Below, one piece after another: positions 8,489 through 19,584 of a stretch of 64,000 nt of DNA. Origin of the DNA: a bacterium (GTDB lineage: Bacteria; Chloroflexota; Anaerolineae; Caldilineales; Caldilineaceae); NCBI GenBank assembly GCA_016124945.1, contig WGMT01000001.1, positions 27,421 to 91,420 of the forward strand, given 5' to 3'. A model generated the notes under the pieces. It had not been told where the DNA came from. It saw only the letters and a list, made by a program, of their open reading frames with translations, and made no database searches. The translations under genes and the position numbers were made by a program. The number at the start of each line of letters is the position of its first letter. Position 1 is the stretch's first letter.

Positions 8489-8567
8489 TGACAATCACAA
8501 GATCCTCAAAAACTTTTCTTCACACCGACATTGTGATTTGCATTCAAAGACTAGGAGAACTCCACCT

Positions 8568-9983
8568 ATGGCTACACAGTCAGATCGCGAGCACCTGACA
8601 GGTGTAAAAGAGGATTATCAATACGGCTTTCACGACGATCACAAGCCGATTTTCAAAGCCGAAAAGGGCATCAACCATCAGGTCATTGACCAGATTTCCG
8701 ATTTAAAGAACGAACCGGATTGGATGCGCCAGTTCCGTCATGACGCACTGGACATCTTTCTGGCCAAGCCGCTACCCATGTGGGGCGCCGACCTCACAGG
8801 CATGGACTTCAATGACATCTTCTACTACTTGCGCCCCACCGAAAAGGCCGGCAAGAGTTGGGACGATGTCCCCGAAGACATCAAGCGCACCTTCGATCGA
8901 CTGGGCATCCCCGAAGCGGAACGCAAGTTCCTGGCCGGTGTGGGCGCGCAGTACGAATCTGAAGTGGTCTACCACAGCCTGCGCGAGGAATGGGAAAAGC
9001 TGGGCGTCGTCTTCTTGGATATGGACAGCGGCCTGCGCGAGCACGAGGAGATCGTCAAAGAATACTTTGCTACGGTGATCCCCGCCAACGACAACAAATT
9101 CGCCGCGCTCAACAGCGCCGTGTGGAGCGGTGGCAGCTTCGTCTACGTGCCCAAGGGCGTCAATGTGGACATTCCCCTGCAGGCGTACTTCCGCATCAAC
9201 GCCGAGAACATGGGCCAGTTCGAGCGCACGCTGATCATTGTGGAAGAGGGCGCCAGCGTCCACTATGTGGAAGGCTGCACCGCCCCCATCTACTCCAGCA
9301 ACAGCCTGCACAGCGCTGTGGTGGAGATCATCGTCAAAAAGGGCGCACGCTGCCGTTACACCACCATCCAAAACTGGAGCACCGACGTCTACAATCTGGT
9401 GACCAAGCGCACCATTGCCGAAGAAGGCGCGACGATGGAGTGGATCGACGGCAACCTGGGCAGCAAGGTGACGATGAAGTACCCCGCCGTCTACATGATG
9501 GGGCCGAAGGCGCACGGCGAGATCCTGTCGATTGCCTTCGCCGGCAAGGGGCAGCACCAGGACGCAGGCGGCAAGGTTGTCCACGGCGCACCGTACACCA
9601 GTTCCAAGATCGTCTCCAAGTCCATCAGCAAAGACGGCGGTCGCGCCAGCTACCGCGGTCTACTCAAGGTGGCCAAGGGCGCACACCACAGCAAGAGCAA
9701 CGTTGTCTGCGACGCCCTGCTGCTCGATCCCGAGAGCCGTTCCGACACATACCCCTACATTGAGATTGAAGAAGACGATGTCAGCATCGGTCACGAAGCC
9801 TCGGTGAGCAAGATCGGTGAAGAGCAGCTCTTTTACCTCATGAGTCGAGGCATCGGCGAGGACGAGGCTGCGGCCATGATCGTCGGCGGCTTCATCGAAC
9901 CGCTGGTCAAGGAACTGCCCATGGAGTATGCCGTCGAGATGAACCGGCTGATCCAATTGCAGATGGAAGGCAGCATCGGCTAA
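8568..9983 (+). CDS. sufB: Fe-S cluster assembly scaffold SufB
   Basis: SufB is the main scaffold subunit on which clusters are built. The 471 residues show the family order: an N-terminal segment with [16 protein letters not shown], then the beta-helix core with [30 protein letters not shown] and [15 protein letters not shown], ending with [15 protein letters not shown]. The ATG at 8568 (MATQSDRE) has an AGGAG ribosome binding site; an ATG 30 bp upstream has none. It shares the EPDWMRQFR opening with SufD downstream, reflecting their common ancestry. Confidence 0.97.
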   Translation: MATQSDREHLTGVKEDYQYGFHDDHKPIFKAEKGINHQVIDQISDLKNEPDWMRQFRHDALDIFLAKPLPMWGADLTGMDFNDIFYYLRPTEKAGKSWDDVPEDIKRTFDRLGIPEAERKFLAGVGAQYESEVVYHSLREEWEKLGVVFLDMDSGLREHEEIVKEYFATVIPANDNKFAALNSAVWSGGSFVYVPKGVNVDIPLQAYFRINAENMGQFERTLIIVEEGASVHYVEGCTAPIYSSNSLHSAVVEIIVKKGARCRYTTIQNWSTDVYNLVTKRTIAEEGATMEWIDGNLGSKVTMKYPAVYMMGPKAHGEILSIAFAGKGQHQDAGGKVVHGAPYTSSKIVSKSISKDGGRASYRGLLKVAKGAHHSKSNVVCDALLLDPESRSDTYPYIEIEEDDVSIGHEASVSKIGEEQLFYLMSRGIGEDEAAAMIVGGFIEPLVKELPMEYAVEMNRLIQLQMEGSIG

Positions 9984-9989
9984 AAAGAA

Positions 9990-10069
9990 ATGAATGAAGA
10001 ATGAAGAATAGAGAATCAAAAACGGCATTACGCCGCCGTCCGAATCTTTATTCTTCATTCTTCATTCAT
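9990..10069. repeat. Inverted microrepeat hairpin between sufB and sufD
   Basis: Arms 9990-10010 and 10049-10069 are perfect 21-bp reverse complements built from the 7-bp unit GAAGAAT. The loop is 38 nt. The right arm ends only 20 bp before the sufD start codon, so folding could affect sufD translation or processing. Confidence 0.92.
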
Positions 10070-10088
10070 AATTTTGGGAGGACAAAAC

Positions 10089-11429
10089 GTGACACTAATG
10101 ATCAACGAGCAAGAAGAAGTAAAAGCCGCTGTTGCCGCCTTCACCGAAGAGACGGTGCGGCAGATTTCGGCAGCACACAATGAGCCGGATTGGATGCGCC
10201 AATTCCGCCTAGACGCTTGGCGCACTTTCGAGTCGCTGCCCTGGCCTAAGCCCACAGACGAAGCATGGCGGCGCACCCGACTCACCGGCTTCGATCTAAA
10301 AAACTTCGCCCCTTTCGCCACACCCGGCGACGTGGCGGCATATGACGATCTGTCCCCGATGTTGCAGAATGAGCTTTCCGAATTGGAAAGTGCCGCCAGC
10401 CTCATTTTTCAGGACGGTGGCCTCCTTTATTCGGTGGAAAATCAGGATCTGGCTGGTCAGGGTGTGATTTTCATGGATCTGCACGCCGCTGTGCGCGAGC
10501 ATGCCGATCTTGTGCAACGCCATTTCATGACCGAAGCCGTCCGTGTGGATCTGAACAAGTTCTCGGCGCTACATGCTGCGCTGTGGGACACAGGCGCCTT
10601 CATCTACGTGCCCCAAAACACCAAGGTCGATCTGCCTTTGCAGATCATCCTCAACCAGGCCGCCAAGGGCGTGAGCGGTTATCACCACACGTTGCTGGTG
10701 GCCGAATCCGGCGCCGAAGTCACCGTCGTCGATGACCTGGTGGGCGGCGTAGATGGAATGCAGAGCAGCGTGGTGGAAGTGCTGGTACGCGACAACGCCG
10801 TTGTCCGCTACATGAACCTGCAAGACTTCGATCATAGCCTGTGGAACTTCCTCAACGGTCGCGCCGTCATGGGCCGCGACACCGACCTACGCTGGATCCA
10901 GGTCAGTTGGGGCAGCCGCCTGACCAAGGCTTTCCTCGACCTCGATATGGTTGGTCAGGGCGCGCACGGCGAACTGCTGGGCCTCTACTTCCCCACAGGT
11001 CGTCAGCACATCGACCATCAGACGCTTCAGATCCACCGTGTGCCCAACTGCTTCAGCGATCTGCTGTTCAACGGTGCGCTCAAAGACAGGGCCCACAACG
11101 TCTACATGGGCATCATTAAAGTTCACAAAGAAGCCCAAAAGACCGACGCCTTCCAGCGCAACGGCAACCTGATCCTCGATGGCACCGCCCGCGCAGACAG
11201 CATCCCCGGCCTGGAAATCGAGGCGGACGATGTGCGCTGCACCCATGCCGCCACGGCGGCGCAGGTTGAGGACGAGTATGTCTTCTACCTCATGGCCCGT
11301 GGTCTCACCCGCCCACAGTCGGAACGCATGATTGTACAGGGTTTCTTCCAGGCCGTCCTCGATCGCGTGCCAGTCGAGAGTGTGCGTGAGAAATTGGAAC
11401 GCGTCATCGAACGCAAAATTGGTGGCTGA
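10089..11429 (+). CDS. sufD: Fe-S cluster assembly protein SufD
   Basis: SufD pairs with SufB and SufC2 in the assembly complex and helps iron delivery. The 446 residues show [22 protein letters not shown] early, a beta-helix core (NKFSALHAALWDTGAFIYVP), and the C-terminal signature EIEADDVRCTHAATA followed by MARGLTRPQSERMIVQGF. I favour the GTG at 10089, which has GGGAGG 7 bases upstream; an ATG nine bases later is the alternative. Confidence 0.96.
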   Translation: MTLMINEQEEVKAAVAAFTEETVRQISAAHNEPDWMRQFRLDAWRTFESLPWPKPTDEAWRRTRLTGFDLKNFAPFATPGDVAAYDDLSPMLQNELSELESAASLIFQDGGLLYSVENQDLAGQGVIFMDLHAAVREHADLVQRHFMTEAVRVDLNKFSALHAALWDTGAFIYVPQNTKVDLPLQIILNQAAKGVSGYHHTLLVAESGAEVTVVDDLVGGVDGMQSSVVEVLVRDNAVVRYMNLQDFDHSLWNFLNGRAVMGRDTDLRWIQVSWGSRLTKAFLDLDMVGQGAHGELLGLYFPTGRQHIDHQTLQIHRVPNCFSDLLFNGALKDRAHNVYMGIIKVHKEAQKTDAFQRNGNLILDGTARADSIPGLEIEADDVRCTHAATAAQVEDEYVFYLMARGLTRPQSERMIVQGFFQAVLDRVPVESVREKLERVIERKIGG

Positions 11430-11723
11430 TCGTCGCACGCAGAGAAGAAGAGATTGATCCACGAAGCCACACGCAGAAACACAAAGGAGAAGAGCAGAGA
11501 AGAGAGGGACACGGATTGCACGGATTTTTGGGACGAAGAAATAGGCTCAAAAGTCTTTCGCAAAACCCTGTAAACCCATGTCCAAATCTCTACTTTTCTC
11601 TGCTTGGTATCTATTAGTGTGGCTTCGTGGATAAGTTCTGGACAAGCCATGGACGACGAAACGTGAAGCGCACGGCCAGCCATCTGGCGGCGTTTCACGT
11701 TTTGCACATCAAGGAGAGACAAC
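11430..11723. repeat. Long-range inverted repeat between sufD and the rhodanese gene
   Basis: The gap has no gene. Outer arms 11457-11472 and 11617-11632 are perfect 16-bp reverse complements (unit rich in CCACGAAGCCACAC). Inside them a purine-rich stretch (GAGCAGAGAAGAGAG) faces its rough complement (TCTCTACTTTTCTCTGC), so the 176-nt RNA could fold into one long arm. Confidence 0.8.
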
Positions 11724-12575
11724 ATGACAGATCAAGGATACGCTCACCCCGATGCTTTGGTAAGTACCGATTGGGTTGACAAGCATCGCAATGACGCCAA
11801 CATTCGCATTCTAGAATCGAACGAGGATCCGCTGCTTTACGCCACTGGCCACATTCCAGGCGCGCTGAAGATCGACTGGCAAGATGATCTTAACGATCCA
11901 CTGGTGCGCGACTATATCAACAAAGAACAATTCGAAGCGTTGATGAGTCGCCTTGGTGTGAGCAACGATACCACGGTGATCCTCTACGGCGACAAGAGCA
12001 ACTGGTGGGCAACCTACGCCTTCTGGGTCTTCCAACTTTTCGGCCACACCAACGCCAAGATCATGGACGGTGGTCGCCTCAAGTGGACCAATGAAGGCCG
12101 CGAAGTGACCCGAGAAGTGCCTTCGGTAACCGCAGCGAACTACAAGGCAAAAGAGCGCGATGACGCCCGCATCCGCGCCTTCCGCAATGATGTCCTCGCC
12201 CATCAAGCCGCCGGCAAACCGCTGGTAGACGTGCGCAGCCCCGCAGAGTACAGCGGCGAACTGCTGCACATGGCCAACTATCCGCAAGAGGGCGCCCTAC
12301 GCGGCGGACACATCAAGGGAGCGCGCAACGTCCCCTGGGCGCGGGCGGCCAACGAAGACGGTAGCTTTAAGAGCGCAGCCGACCTGCGCGCCATCTACGA
12401 AACCGAACAGGGCCTGAGCCCAACCGACGACGTTGTGGCCTACTGCCGCATCGGCGAACGATCCAGCCACAGTTGGTTCGTGCTTACCTACCTGCTGGGT
12501 TACCCCAACGTCCGCAACTACGATGGCTCGTGGACGGAGTGGGGGAACGCAGTGGGGCTGCCGATTGAAAAGTAA
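11724..12575 (+). CDS. Two-domain thiosulfate sulfurtransferase (rhodanese)
   Basis: A tandem rhodanese protein of 283 residues, probably moving sulfane sulfur from thiosulfate or a persulfide to an acceptor. The inactive N-terminal domain covers about residues 1-135 (with [16 protein letters not shown]). The C-terminal domain carries the active loop CRIGERS with the catalytic Cys and ends with [11 protein letters not shown], typical of the SseA/CysA group. The ribosome binding site is AAGGAG. Its place between sufD and sufS suggests it supplies sulfur to cluster assembly or handles persulfide; this is an inference. Confidence 0.9.
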   Translation: MTDQGYAHPDALVSTDWVDKHRNDANIRILESNEDPLLYATGHIPGALKIDWQDDLNDPLVRDYINKEQFEALMSRLGVSNDTTVILYGDKSNWWATYAFWVFQLFGHTNAKIMDGGRLKWTNEGREVTREVPSVTAANYKAKERDDARIRAFRNDVLAHQAAGKPLVDVRSPAEYSGELLHMANYPQEGALRGGHIKGARNVPWARAANEDGSFKSAADLRAIYETEQGLSPTDDVVAYCRIGERSSHSWFVLTYLLGYPNVRNYDGSWTEWGNAVGLPIEK

Positions 12576-12577
12576 TT

Positions 12578-12739
12578 TGCGATTGACGATTGACGATTTA
12601 CGATTGCCGTGTAGAGATTGCCGTGTAGAGATTGCCGTGTAGAGATTGCGAATGCGTGATGGCCATGTTTGGTTCCTTGATATCAAAATTCCCAACAATG
12701 GGTTCGGATCCTCAACGAGACAATCGCAAATCGTAAATC
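12578..12739. repeat. Composite microrepeat: CGATTGA array, 14-bp array, inverted arm
   Basis: A 7-bp array (CGATTGA, CGATTGA, CGATTTA, CGATTGC) at 12580-12607 runs into three tandem copies of a 14-bp unit (12606-12647, GCCGTGTAGAGATT). A partial reverse complement of the first array is at 12729-12739. The gap 12576-12954 otherwise holds no gene. Confidence 0.85.
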
Positions 12740-12854
12740 TGCTTAATTCCACTCCTGCCCAGGTGGTTAGTTGCACGATGGTCGATGTTGTAGAAAGATA
12801 GTAGTCGCGCCCGGTTAGGGTGGCGTCATACGAAATACGAAGTAGTTTGGGGAT

Positions 12855-12926
12855 GAAGAGATTAGGCGATTAAGAGATTTCAGATGCTGTACACGATCCA
12901 AAATCCCCCAATCGCCTAATCTCTTC
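12855..12926. repeat. Inverted microrepeat hairpin upstream of sufS
   Basis: Arms 12855-12871 and 12910-12926 are perfect 17-bp reverse complements (GAAGAGATTAGGCGATT). The loop is 38 nt. The right arm ends 28 bp before the sufS ATG. Confidence 0.92.
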
Positions 12927-12954
12927 TCCCTAAACCTGGAACGCTAGGACACAC

Positions 12955-14208
<1,254 letters not shown>

Positions 14209-14219
14209 TGAAACAGCAG

Positions 14220-14356
14220 AATAGAACGCGGATAAAGCGGATTGGGCGGATTTCAACAGATTGTTTGTAACTATTCATCTGAACAGTTACCTGATTTTCC
14301 AGAAATCCAGAAAAATCCGCCAAAATCTGCTCAATCCGCCCGATCCGCGTTCTATT
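14220..14356. repeat. Inverted microrepeat hairpin between sufS and sufU
   Basis: Outer arms 14220-14233 and 14343-14356 are perfect 14-bp reverse complements (AATAGAACGCGGAT). The inner parts (AAGCGGATTGGGCGGATTT versus AAATCCGCC, CAATCCGCC) pair imperfectly with unit GCGGATT. The right arm ends 33 bp before the sufU ATG. Confidence 0.9.
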
Positions 14357-14389
14357 AAATCTTTCGCAGCATACCGATATGGGGCAATT

Positions 14390-14770
14390 ATGGATCAACT
14401 TTATCGCGAAGCCATTCTGGATCACTACAAACACCCTCGCCACAAAGGGCATCTTAACGATCCGGATGTCCACTATCACGACACAAATCCCTTCTGCGGC
14501 GACGAAATAACCATCGAGCTGAAGGTAGAAAACGGTGTTGTGGTGAACGCCGCCTTCGACGGGCGTGGTTGTGCCATCAGTCAGGCCAGCGCGTCGATGA
14601 TGATGGAAGAGATCATCGGCATGTCGGTGGAAGATTTGAAGCAATGGGGTAAAGAAGACATACTCGATCTATTGGGCATCGAGATTGGTCCTGTGCGTCT
14701 CAAGTGTGCCCTCCTGCCCCTCAAAGCGCTCAAAGCGGGCGTTTGGGGGCTGGACGAATGGCCCGAATAG
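14390..14770 (+). CDS. sufU: SufU-type sulfur acceptor
   Basis: A 126-residue IscU-like protein of the SufU type, which binds zinc and accepts persulfide from SufS. The ligands Cys36, Asp38 (FCGDE), Cys61 (GRGCAIS) and Cys106 (RLKCALLP) are all present, as is the SufU insertion between the second and third cysteines. Start at the ATG of MDQLYREAILDHYKHP, the conserved N-terminus of the family; the longer open frame upstream runs through the repeat hairpin. Confidence 0.95.
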   Translation: MDQLYREAILDHYKHPRHKGHLNDPDVHYHDTNPFCGDEITIELKVENGVVVNAAFDGRGCAISQASASMMMEEIIGMSVEDLKQWGKEDILDLLGIEIGPVRLKCALLPLKALKAGVWGLDEWPE

Positions 14771-14821
14771 TCAATCAGGTGCGACGCGCCTGACAATCAC
14801 GTCACAAGTACAGGTGAATTT

Positions 14822-15139
14822 ATGCAAGGGTTTGTTAAAGTTGCTAAGATGCACGAGCTCACCCCGGGTGAGCGCAAACTGGTGGAGCTAGAAGGAGTGC
14901 GTATCGCTATCTTCAACCTCGACGGCGATTTCTACGCAATCGAGGACGTCTGCACCCACGATGGTGGACCGCTGGTGGAAGGCGATGTGCTAGAGGGTGG
15001 ACAGATCCGCTGTCCGCGACATGGGGCACGTTTCGACATTCGCACCGGTCAAGCGTTGAGCATGCCTGCCTTCAGCCCCACCGCCACCTACGAAGTGCAA
15101 GTCGATGGTGACGATGTTTGGGTAGAAGCGCCATTCTAA
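14822..15139 (+). CDS. Rieske-type [2Fe-2S] ferredoxin
   Basis: A 105-residue soluble Rieske protein. Cluster ligands are Cys44-x-His46 (CTHDGG) and Cys64-x2-His67 (CPRHGA). There is no signal peptide or membrane span, so it is a cytoplasmic electron carrier of the BphF/NirD-like type rather than a cytochrome bc1 subunit. It lies between sufU and sufT at short distances with an AGGTGA ribosome binding site. It may donate electrons for cluster assembly or simply be a client; this is an inference. Confidence 0.93.
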   Translation: MQGFVKVAKMHELTPGERKLVELEGVRIAIFNLDGDFYAIEDVCTHDGGPLVEGDVLEGGQIRCPRHGARFDIRTGQALSMPAFSPTATYEVQVDGDDVWVEAPF

Positions 15140-15196
15140 TAAATTGCTCAGGTGCGCCACACCTGAGGTTGAAGATTTCGAGAAAAGGAGAGAATC

Positions 15197-15520
15197 ATGA
15201 GCGAAGCCACATTGCCAACACCAGAAGAAGTCCGTGCCGAGATCCAAGCCCATGTCCGCGACCCTGAATTGATGATGAACATCGTCGATCTGGGCCTGAT
15301 TTATGGCGTTGAAATCACGCCGCAACAGAGCGCCGAGGTCACCATGACGCTCACAAGCCCAGGCTGCCCCGCCGGCCCGCAAATCATCAGCGACGTGCAG
15401 CGCACCGTGCACAACGCCTTCCCCGCGCTGGACGAAGTCAACATTCATCTGGTGTGGACCCCCTTCTGGAACCCGGACATGATGTCGGATGACGCCAAGG
15501 ATGAGTTGGGGATCTTCTAA
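15197..15520 (+). CDS. sufT: SufT-like MIP18/DUF59 protein
   Basis: A 107-residue DUF59 protein. The fold is marked by DPELMMNIVDLGLIYGV and the conserved SPGCPAGP loop with Cys57. In other bacteria SufT (the MIP18 domain) helps mature Fe-S proteins. The C-terminus has the WTPFWNPDMMSDDAK pattern seen in SufT and PaaD-like members. It is the last gene of the suf operon with an AAGGAG ribosome binding site, and a strong terminator follows at 15595. Confidence 0.92.
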   Translation: MSEATLPTPEEVRAEIQAHVRDPELMMNIVDLGLIYGVEITPQQSAEVTMTLTSPGCPAGPQIISDVQRTVHNAFPALDEVNIHLVWTPFWNPDMMSDDAKDELGIF

Positions 15521-15594
15521 GGTGGACGGAGGACGGTAGACGAACGTTAAGAATGTCGCCGCCACCGCGAGAAGCCAATCCGTATAGTGCATGC

Positions 15595-15634
15595 AACAAA
15601 AAACAGGGACCGATGCCGGTCCCTGTTTTTTGTT
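15595..15634. terminator. Terminator of the suf operon
   Basis: A perfect 18-bp stem (15595-15612 with 15617-15634) with a 4-nt loop and A/T tracts on both sides. It can also end the minus-strand HEAT-like gene. Confidence 0.93.
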
Positions 15635-15714
15635 TGAATACAGCCTGCTTCGCGGTCACCGCCAATCAAGCAGAAGCGTGCTGTGCCCATTCATGATTCA
15701 TCAATCTTCTGCTT

Positions 15715-17301
15715 TCAGTGTATCGTCCGCCGATTTAGCATCAACATTAGCCCCACCTCCACCATCAACGCAGTGAGTGGATGTTCGGCAATGGGAATGT
15801 GGACGAAGCTTTCTGCCAGGAGCATGGCGTTGCCGGCGTTGCGTTCATGACCAGCGATTGAAAGCCACGCGGCCTGGGCTTGCAACGCGATTTGCAGACG
15901 CTGCGCCATCATCATGCCCGCTTCGCCGTCGAACATCTGCGCCATGAGCGGCGGTAACAGGATCGATGGATCTGTTGGCCCATTTTGAGCGGTAGTACGC
16001 AGGATCGCCTCGCGCATCGCCGTCTCCTGAAAGAACCAACCGCTCATGGCAGGGTGGCGCAGGAATTCGGCCGCAAGTTCCGCCAGCCGGGTCGCCGGGG
16101 CGCTGCCGCTCTTCTGATCACCAGCCTGGCGCAGCATTGCCTCCCAGCGCGAAGGACCCGACTGGAGCAGCGTTTCTAACGTGGGCGATAGGTGGGGCGG
16201 CTGATAGCGGAACAGATACAAATTGTGAAGCGTATACTCCGGCGGCAGGGGGCGTGGCGTCGCCTGCTGCCAATGACGCGTCAACAACTGCTGCAAATAC
16301 CAACGGGCATAGTCCACCGGCACTTCGAGGAAAACCATGGGCGTGTTGCTGGTGATCGCAATGGAGATCAACTCACCCACGTTACGGTAAGGCGGCAGAT
16401 AACGGGTTTCGACATCCTCGCTGCCGAAGGTTTCGAGTAGACCGGTGCTGGTGTCGAAACGGACACCGATCAGAATGCCACTTTCGGCTTGGGCGCACAA
16501 GAACCAGAGATCCTGTTCGCCGGTAAGGCTGACCGGTGTTAGCAGCGCCCGCCAGCCCTGCATTGGCGGCGGCTCGTAGGTGACGCCGCTAAAGCGCACC
16601 TTACGCAGACAGCGGGCGGCGTACTCGGCTTGGGCAGGCGGTAGATTCAAACGCAGGTTGTCTAATGCCTCTGCGGCCTGCTCACCGGCCGACGAATCGC
16701 GCAGCATGACGAGTTTGTCCATAGCGAGGCGCGCCACCATTGAACGAGAATCGTAGGCGATCAGGCGCAACAGTTCCGGGCAGTCATCATGTGGCACCAT
16801 GTCGAGTAGATCGAGGACCATGTAGGCCACGTCTTCGTTTTCCTGGCGCATCTGACGCACATAGTCGAGCAGCACGTAGCGGTTTTGTTTGCCCTCGGCG
16901 ATGGCTTCTTCGAGGCTCTGCATCACCACAATTTCGGGATCTTTCAGATCACTCATCAATGCTGCGGCGACTTCGGCCTGTAAGAAACGTTCGAGGATCA
17001 GCGCCGCCGTCAATCGCGCCTGGGTGGGGTTGTTACGATTGGCCGCCTCTTGACGCAGCAACGTCGTCACCTCTTCATAGGGCAACAATGCAGACAGCCG
17101 CCCCAATCCCCCGCGCAATTGACTACTGCCCGTGTCCAAGAAACGGCGCAGCACCGTGAGGATCAACTCCGGTTCGTAGTTTTGCGCAATCAAACGGACC
17201 TGTTCTAGCAGTTCAGATTCGCTGGTAGTGGCTCCAATGGCTTCAATATCGGCGTTGAGTTTGCGGCGTTGGTGGAAGGTGTTGATTAGCTTGTCGCTCA
17301 T
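15715..17301 (-). CDS. HEAT-like repeat protein of unknown function
   Basis: 528 residues; no enzyme motif recognised. The first half (about residues 30-230) is a run of short amphipathic helix pairs such as EPELILTVLRRFLDTGSSQL and DDCPELLRLIAYDSRSMVARL, which resemble HEAT or ARM repeats and suggest a scaffold. The second half has beta-rich and helical parts with no familiar domain. No signal peptide or membrane span. I start at the ATG of MSDKLINTF (17301); 19 more codons upstream are open, but they lack a ribosome binding site. It is transcribed away from dnaX, convergent with sufT. Confidence 0.75.
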   Translation of the reverse strand: MSDKLINTFHQRRKLNADIEAIGATTSESELLEQVRLIAQNYEPELILTVLRRFLDTGSSQLRGGLGRLSALLPYEEVTTLLRQEAANRNNPTQARLTAALILERFLQAEVAAALMSDLKDPEIVVMQSLEEAIAEGKQNRYVLLDYVRQMRQENEDVAYMVLDLLDMVPHDDCPELLRLIAYDSRSMVARLAMDKLVMLRDSSAGEQAAEALDNLRLNLPPAQAEYAARCLRKVRFSGVTYEPPPMQGWRALLTPVSLTGEQDLWFLCAQAESGILIGVRFDTSTGLLETFGSEDVETRYLPPYRNVGELISIAITSNTPMVFLEVPVDYARWYLQQLLTRHWQQATPRPLPPEYTLHNLYLFRYQPPHLSPTLETLLQSGPSRWEAMLRQAGDQKSGSAPATRLAELAAEFLRHPAMSGWFFQETAMREAILRTTAQNGPTDPSILLPPLMAQMFDGEAGMMMAQRLQIALQAQAAWLSIAGHERNAGNAMLLAESFVHIPIAEHPLTALMVEVGLMLMLNRRTIH

Positions 17302-17451
17302 GGCGAGGATTATAGCACACCCATTCGGCAACGCACAGCGCACAGGAATTTTCAACATCTTTTTGCCTCACACCCCGCAAAATGGTACACTACAAGTCGG
17401 CGTTTAGAACGTTTGAACGCGTGCCAAGCACTCGACAAATAGGACGCATTC

Positions 17452-19113
17452 ATGGCCCAGGCCCTCTATCGCAAGTGGCGCAGCCGCACATTCAACGAAG
17501 TTGTGGGGCAGGAGCATGTCACCCAAACGCTGCGCAACGCGCTGCGCGAAGGACGCGTCGCCCACGCTTACCTCTTCTCCGGCCCACGTGGCACAGGGAA
17601 GACGAGTACGGCGCGCATTCTGGCCAAAGCGCTCAACTGCACTGCACCCGAAGCGGAACGTCCTTGTGACGAATGTGCCAACTGTCGCGCCATCAGCGAA
17701 GGACGGCTGCTCGATCTAATCGAAATCGACGCCGCCAGCAACAACAGCGTCGATGACATTCGCGAACTGCGCGATAAGGTCGGCTTTCAACCCAGCGAAG
17801 GGCGCTATAAAGTCTACATCATCGACGAAGTACACATGCTCAGCACCAGCGCCTTCAACGCCCTGCTTAAAACGCTGGAAGAGCCGCCGCCCCACACCCG
17901 TTTTGTACTGGCCACGACAGAACCACACAAGATCCCGGCCACCGTCCACAGCCGCTGTCAGCGCTTTGACTTTCGGCGTATCCCGGTGCCCGAAATTGCC
18001 CAACACTTGCGGCATATCGCCGACGATGAAAATTTCCAGGTAGAAGACGCCGCCCTGATCGCCATCGCCCGCAGCGCCCAGGGCTGTATGCGCGATGCCG
18101 TGAGCCTCCTCGATCAGATGACAAGCTACGACACCGACATGATCAGTCTGGCACAGGTTCAGCAGGTGTTGGGCAGCGCAGGCAGCGAATCGGTGGCCGC
18201 TTTTGTGGATGCCGTTGCCAACAGGCAGATCGCGCCGGGGCTGACCCTGATTCAGCAATTGCTGCTCAGCGGGGCCAGCTTGCAGGAATTTACCTCGCAG
18301 GTGGTAGACTATCTGCGCGGTGTTATGCTCCTGGAAATGACAGGTGACCAGTCGCTGCTTACCGATCAACCTACCGATGTGGTGGAGCAGATGGCGCAGC
18401 AGGCCAAAAGTCTAGATCGTGGACAGATCCTCTACGCCATTAAGCGTTTTAGCGAAGCCATCGGCGAGTTAAAAGGTGGCTTGCAACCCCAACTGCCGCT
18501 GGAACTGGCCCTGATTGAATCAATCCAGGGGACGGTGACACAGGTACAGACCGTCGTCCAGACGGTGGTGCAGGCGCAAGCAGCCACGCCTGCACCTACA
18601 CCCAGTGCGACTACAGCCACCAAACCCGCTGAAGACGGCAACAAGCCCGTTCCCGCGGCAAAGGAAGCAGATGCCGTAAAGCCTGCCCCACCCGAACAAG
18701 CTGACGGCGCCACACCGCCACCGCTAGACGAAGCCGCAGTTCAGCGTCTGCAAAGCCGCTGGAACGAGTTTTTGGGGTTGGTGAAGCAGCGTTGCGGCTT
18801 TAAGCAAGAGGCGGCGCTACGCGCTGTTCGCGACATTGCGATCGGGGAACAGGCCGTCGCCTTCGCCTTTGGCAAGAATAAGTTTGCTCGCGAGATGATC
18901 TCCAGCGCCGAAACACTGGCGCCGGTGTCGGAAATCCTGTCACAAATCCTGGCGCGCACCGTCAGCCTCACCTGCCAGGTGGGCGACACGGCCACGCTCT
19001 CGGCATCCGCAGGGCGTGTGATCCGCGATACAAGCGATGCCGACGGGCCTGATCCGCTTGTTGAATACGCTGTCAACGAACTCGGCGCACATGTCGTCGA
19101 AGAAAAGAAGTAG
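17452..19113 (+). CDS. dnaX: DNA polymerase III subunit gamma/tau
   Basis: Clamp-loader ATPase of the replicative polymerase. Walker A GPRGTGKT is at residues 44-51. Zinc cysteines are Cys63, Cys72, Cys75 and Cys78. The Walker B-like DEVHMLS, the SRC-type motif SRCQRFDFRRI and sensor residues follow. After about residue 370 there is a Pro/Ala/Thr linker and a C-terminal domain, as in tau. Length is 553. I see no slippery run for a programmed frameshift. It is followed by ybaB and recR, a gene order found in many bacteria. Confidence 0.96.
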   Translation: MAQALYRKWRSRTFNEVVGQEHVTQTLRNALREGRVAHAYLFSGPRGTGKTSTARILAKALNCTAPEAERPCDECANCRAISEGRLLDLIEIDAASNNSVDDIRELRDKVGFQPSEGRYKVYIIDEVHMLSTSAFNALLKTLEEPPPHTRFVLATTEPHKIPATVHSRCQRFDFRRIPVPEIAQHLRHIADDENFQVEDAALIAIARSAQGCMRDAVSLLDQMTSYDTDMISLAQVQQVLGSAGSESVAAFVDAVANRQIAPGLTLIQQLLLSGASLQEFTSQVVDYLRGVMLLEMTGDQSLLTDQPTDVVEQMAQQAKSLDRGQILYAIKRFSEAIGELKGGLQPQLPLELALIESIQGTVTQVQTVVQTVVQAQAATPAPTPSATTATKPAEDGNKPVPAAKEADAVKPAPPEQADGATPPPLDEAAVQRLQSRWNEFLGLVKQRCGFKQEAALRAVRDIAIGEQAVAFAFGKNKFAREMISSAETLAPVSEILSQILARTVSLTCQVGDTATLSASAGRVIRDTSDADGPDPLVEYAVNELGAHVVEEKK

Positions 19114-19191
19114 CGCAACCGAATCATCCTGCAAATTTGTATACATATGTTCAACGACACACACAAACCTTTAGCGAAGGAGTAAACTTTC

Positions 19192-19584
19192 ATGGCGAAG
19201 AAACCACAACGATCTCGACCTGGTGGTGGCGGTGGCGGCGGCTTTCCTGGCATGCCTGGTGGTGTACCAGGCGGCATGGGCGGCAATCTCATGGCCCAGG
19301 TACGCAAGATGCAAGAAGAGATGGAAAAAGCCCAGGCTGCGCTCGGCGATGAAATGATCACCGGTACAGCGGGTGGCGGCATGGTCGAAGTTGATATGGA
19401 CGGCCACCAGAACATCAAAGCCGTGCGCCTGAAACCCGAAGTCGTCGATCCCGAAGATGTAGAAATGCTCCAGGATCTGCTCCTGGCCGCCCTCACCGAC
19501 GCTTCGACCAAGTCCAAAGCATTGGCCGAAGAGCGCATGGGTGGCATTACCGGTGGATTGGATCTGCCGCCAGGATTGTTTTAG
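19192..19584 (+). CDS. ybaB: YbaB/EbfC nucleoid-associated protein
   Basis: DNA-binding protein of the YbaB/EbfC family, usually next to dnaX and recR. The core runs from about residue 33 (MAQVRKMQEEMEKAQAAL) through GGGMVEVDMDGHQNIKAVRLKPEVVDPEDVE in two motifs, to a C-terminal helix. An unusual N-terminal extension of about 30 residues is glycine-rich ([19 protein letters not shown]) and could be disordered. Ribosome binding site AAGGAG. Confidence 0.93.
   Translation: MAKKPQRSRPGGGGGGGFPGMPGGVPGGMGGNLMAQVRKMQEEMEKAQAALGDEMITGTAGGGMVEVDMDGHQNIKAVRLKPEVVDPEDVEMLQDLLLAALTDASTKSKALAEERMGGITGGLDLPPGLF

Noticed and set aside
8772..9584. 270-codon minus-strand frame opposite sufB
   Set aside because: Antisense shadow of a strongly biased real gene; no family motif in the translation.
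10887..11462. 191-codon minus-strand frame opposite sufD
   Set aside because: Shadow of sufD, no recognisable domain.
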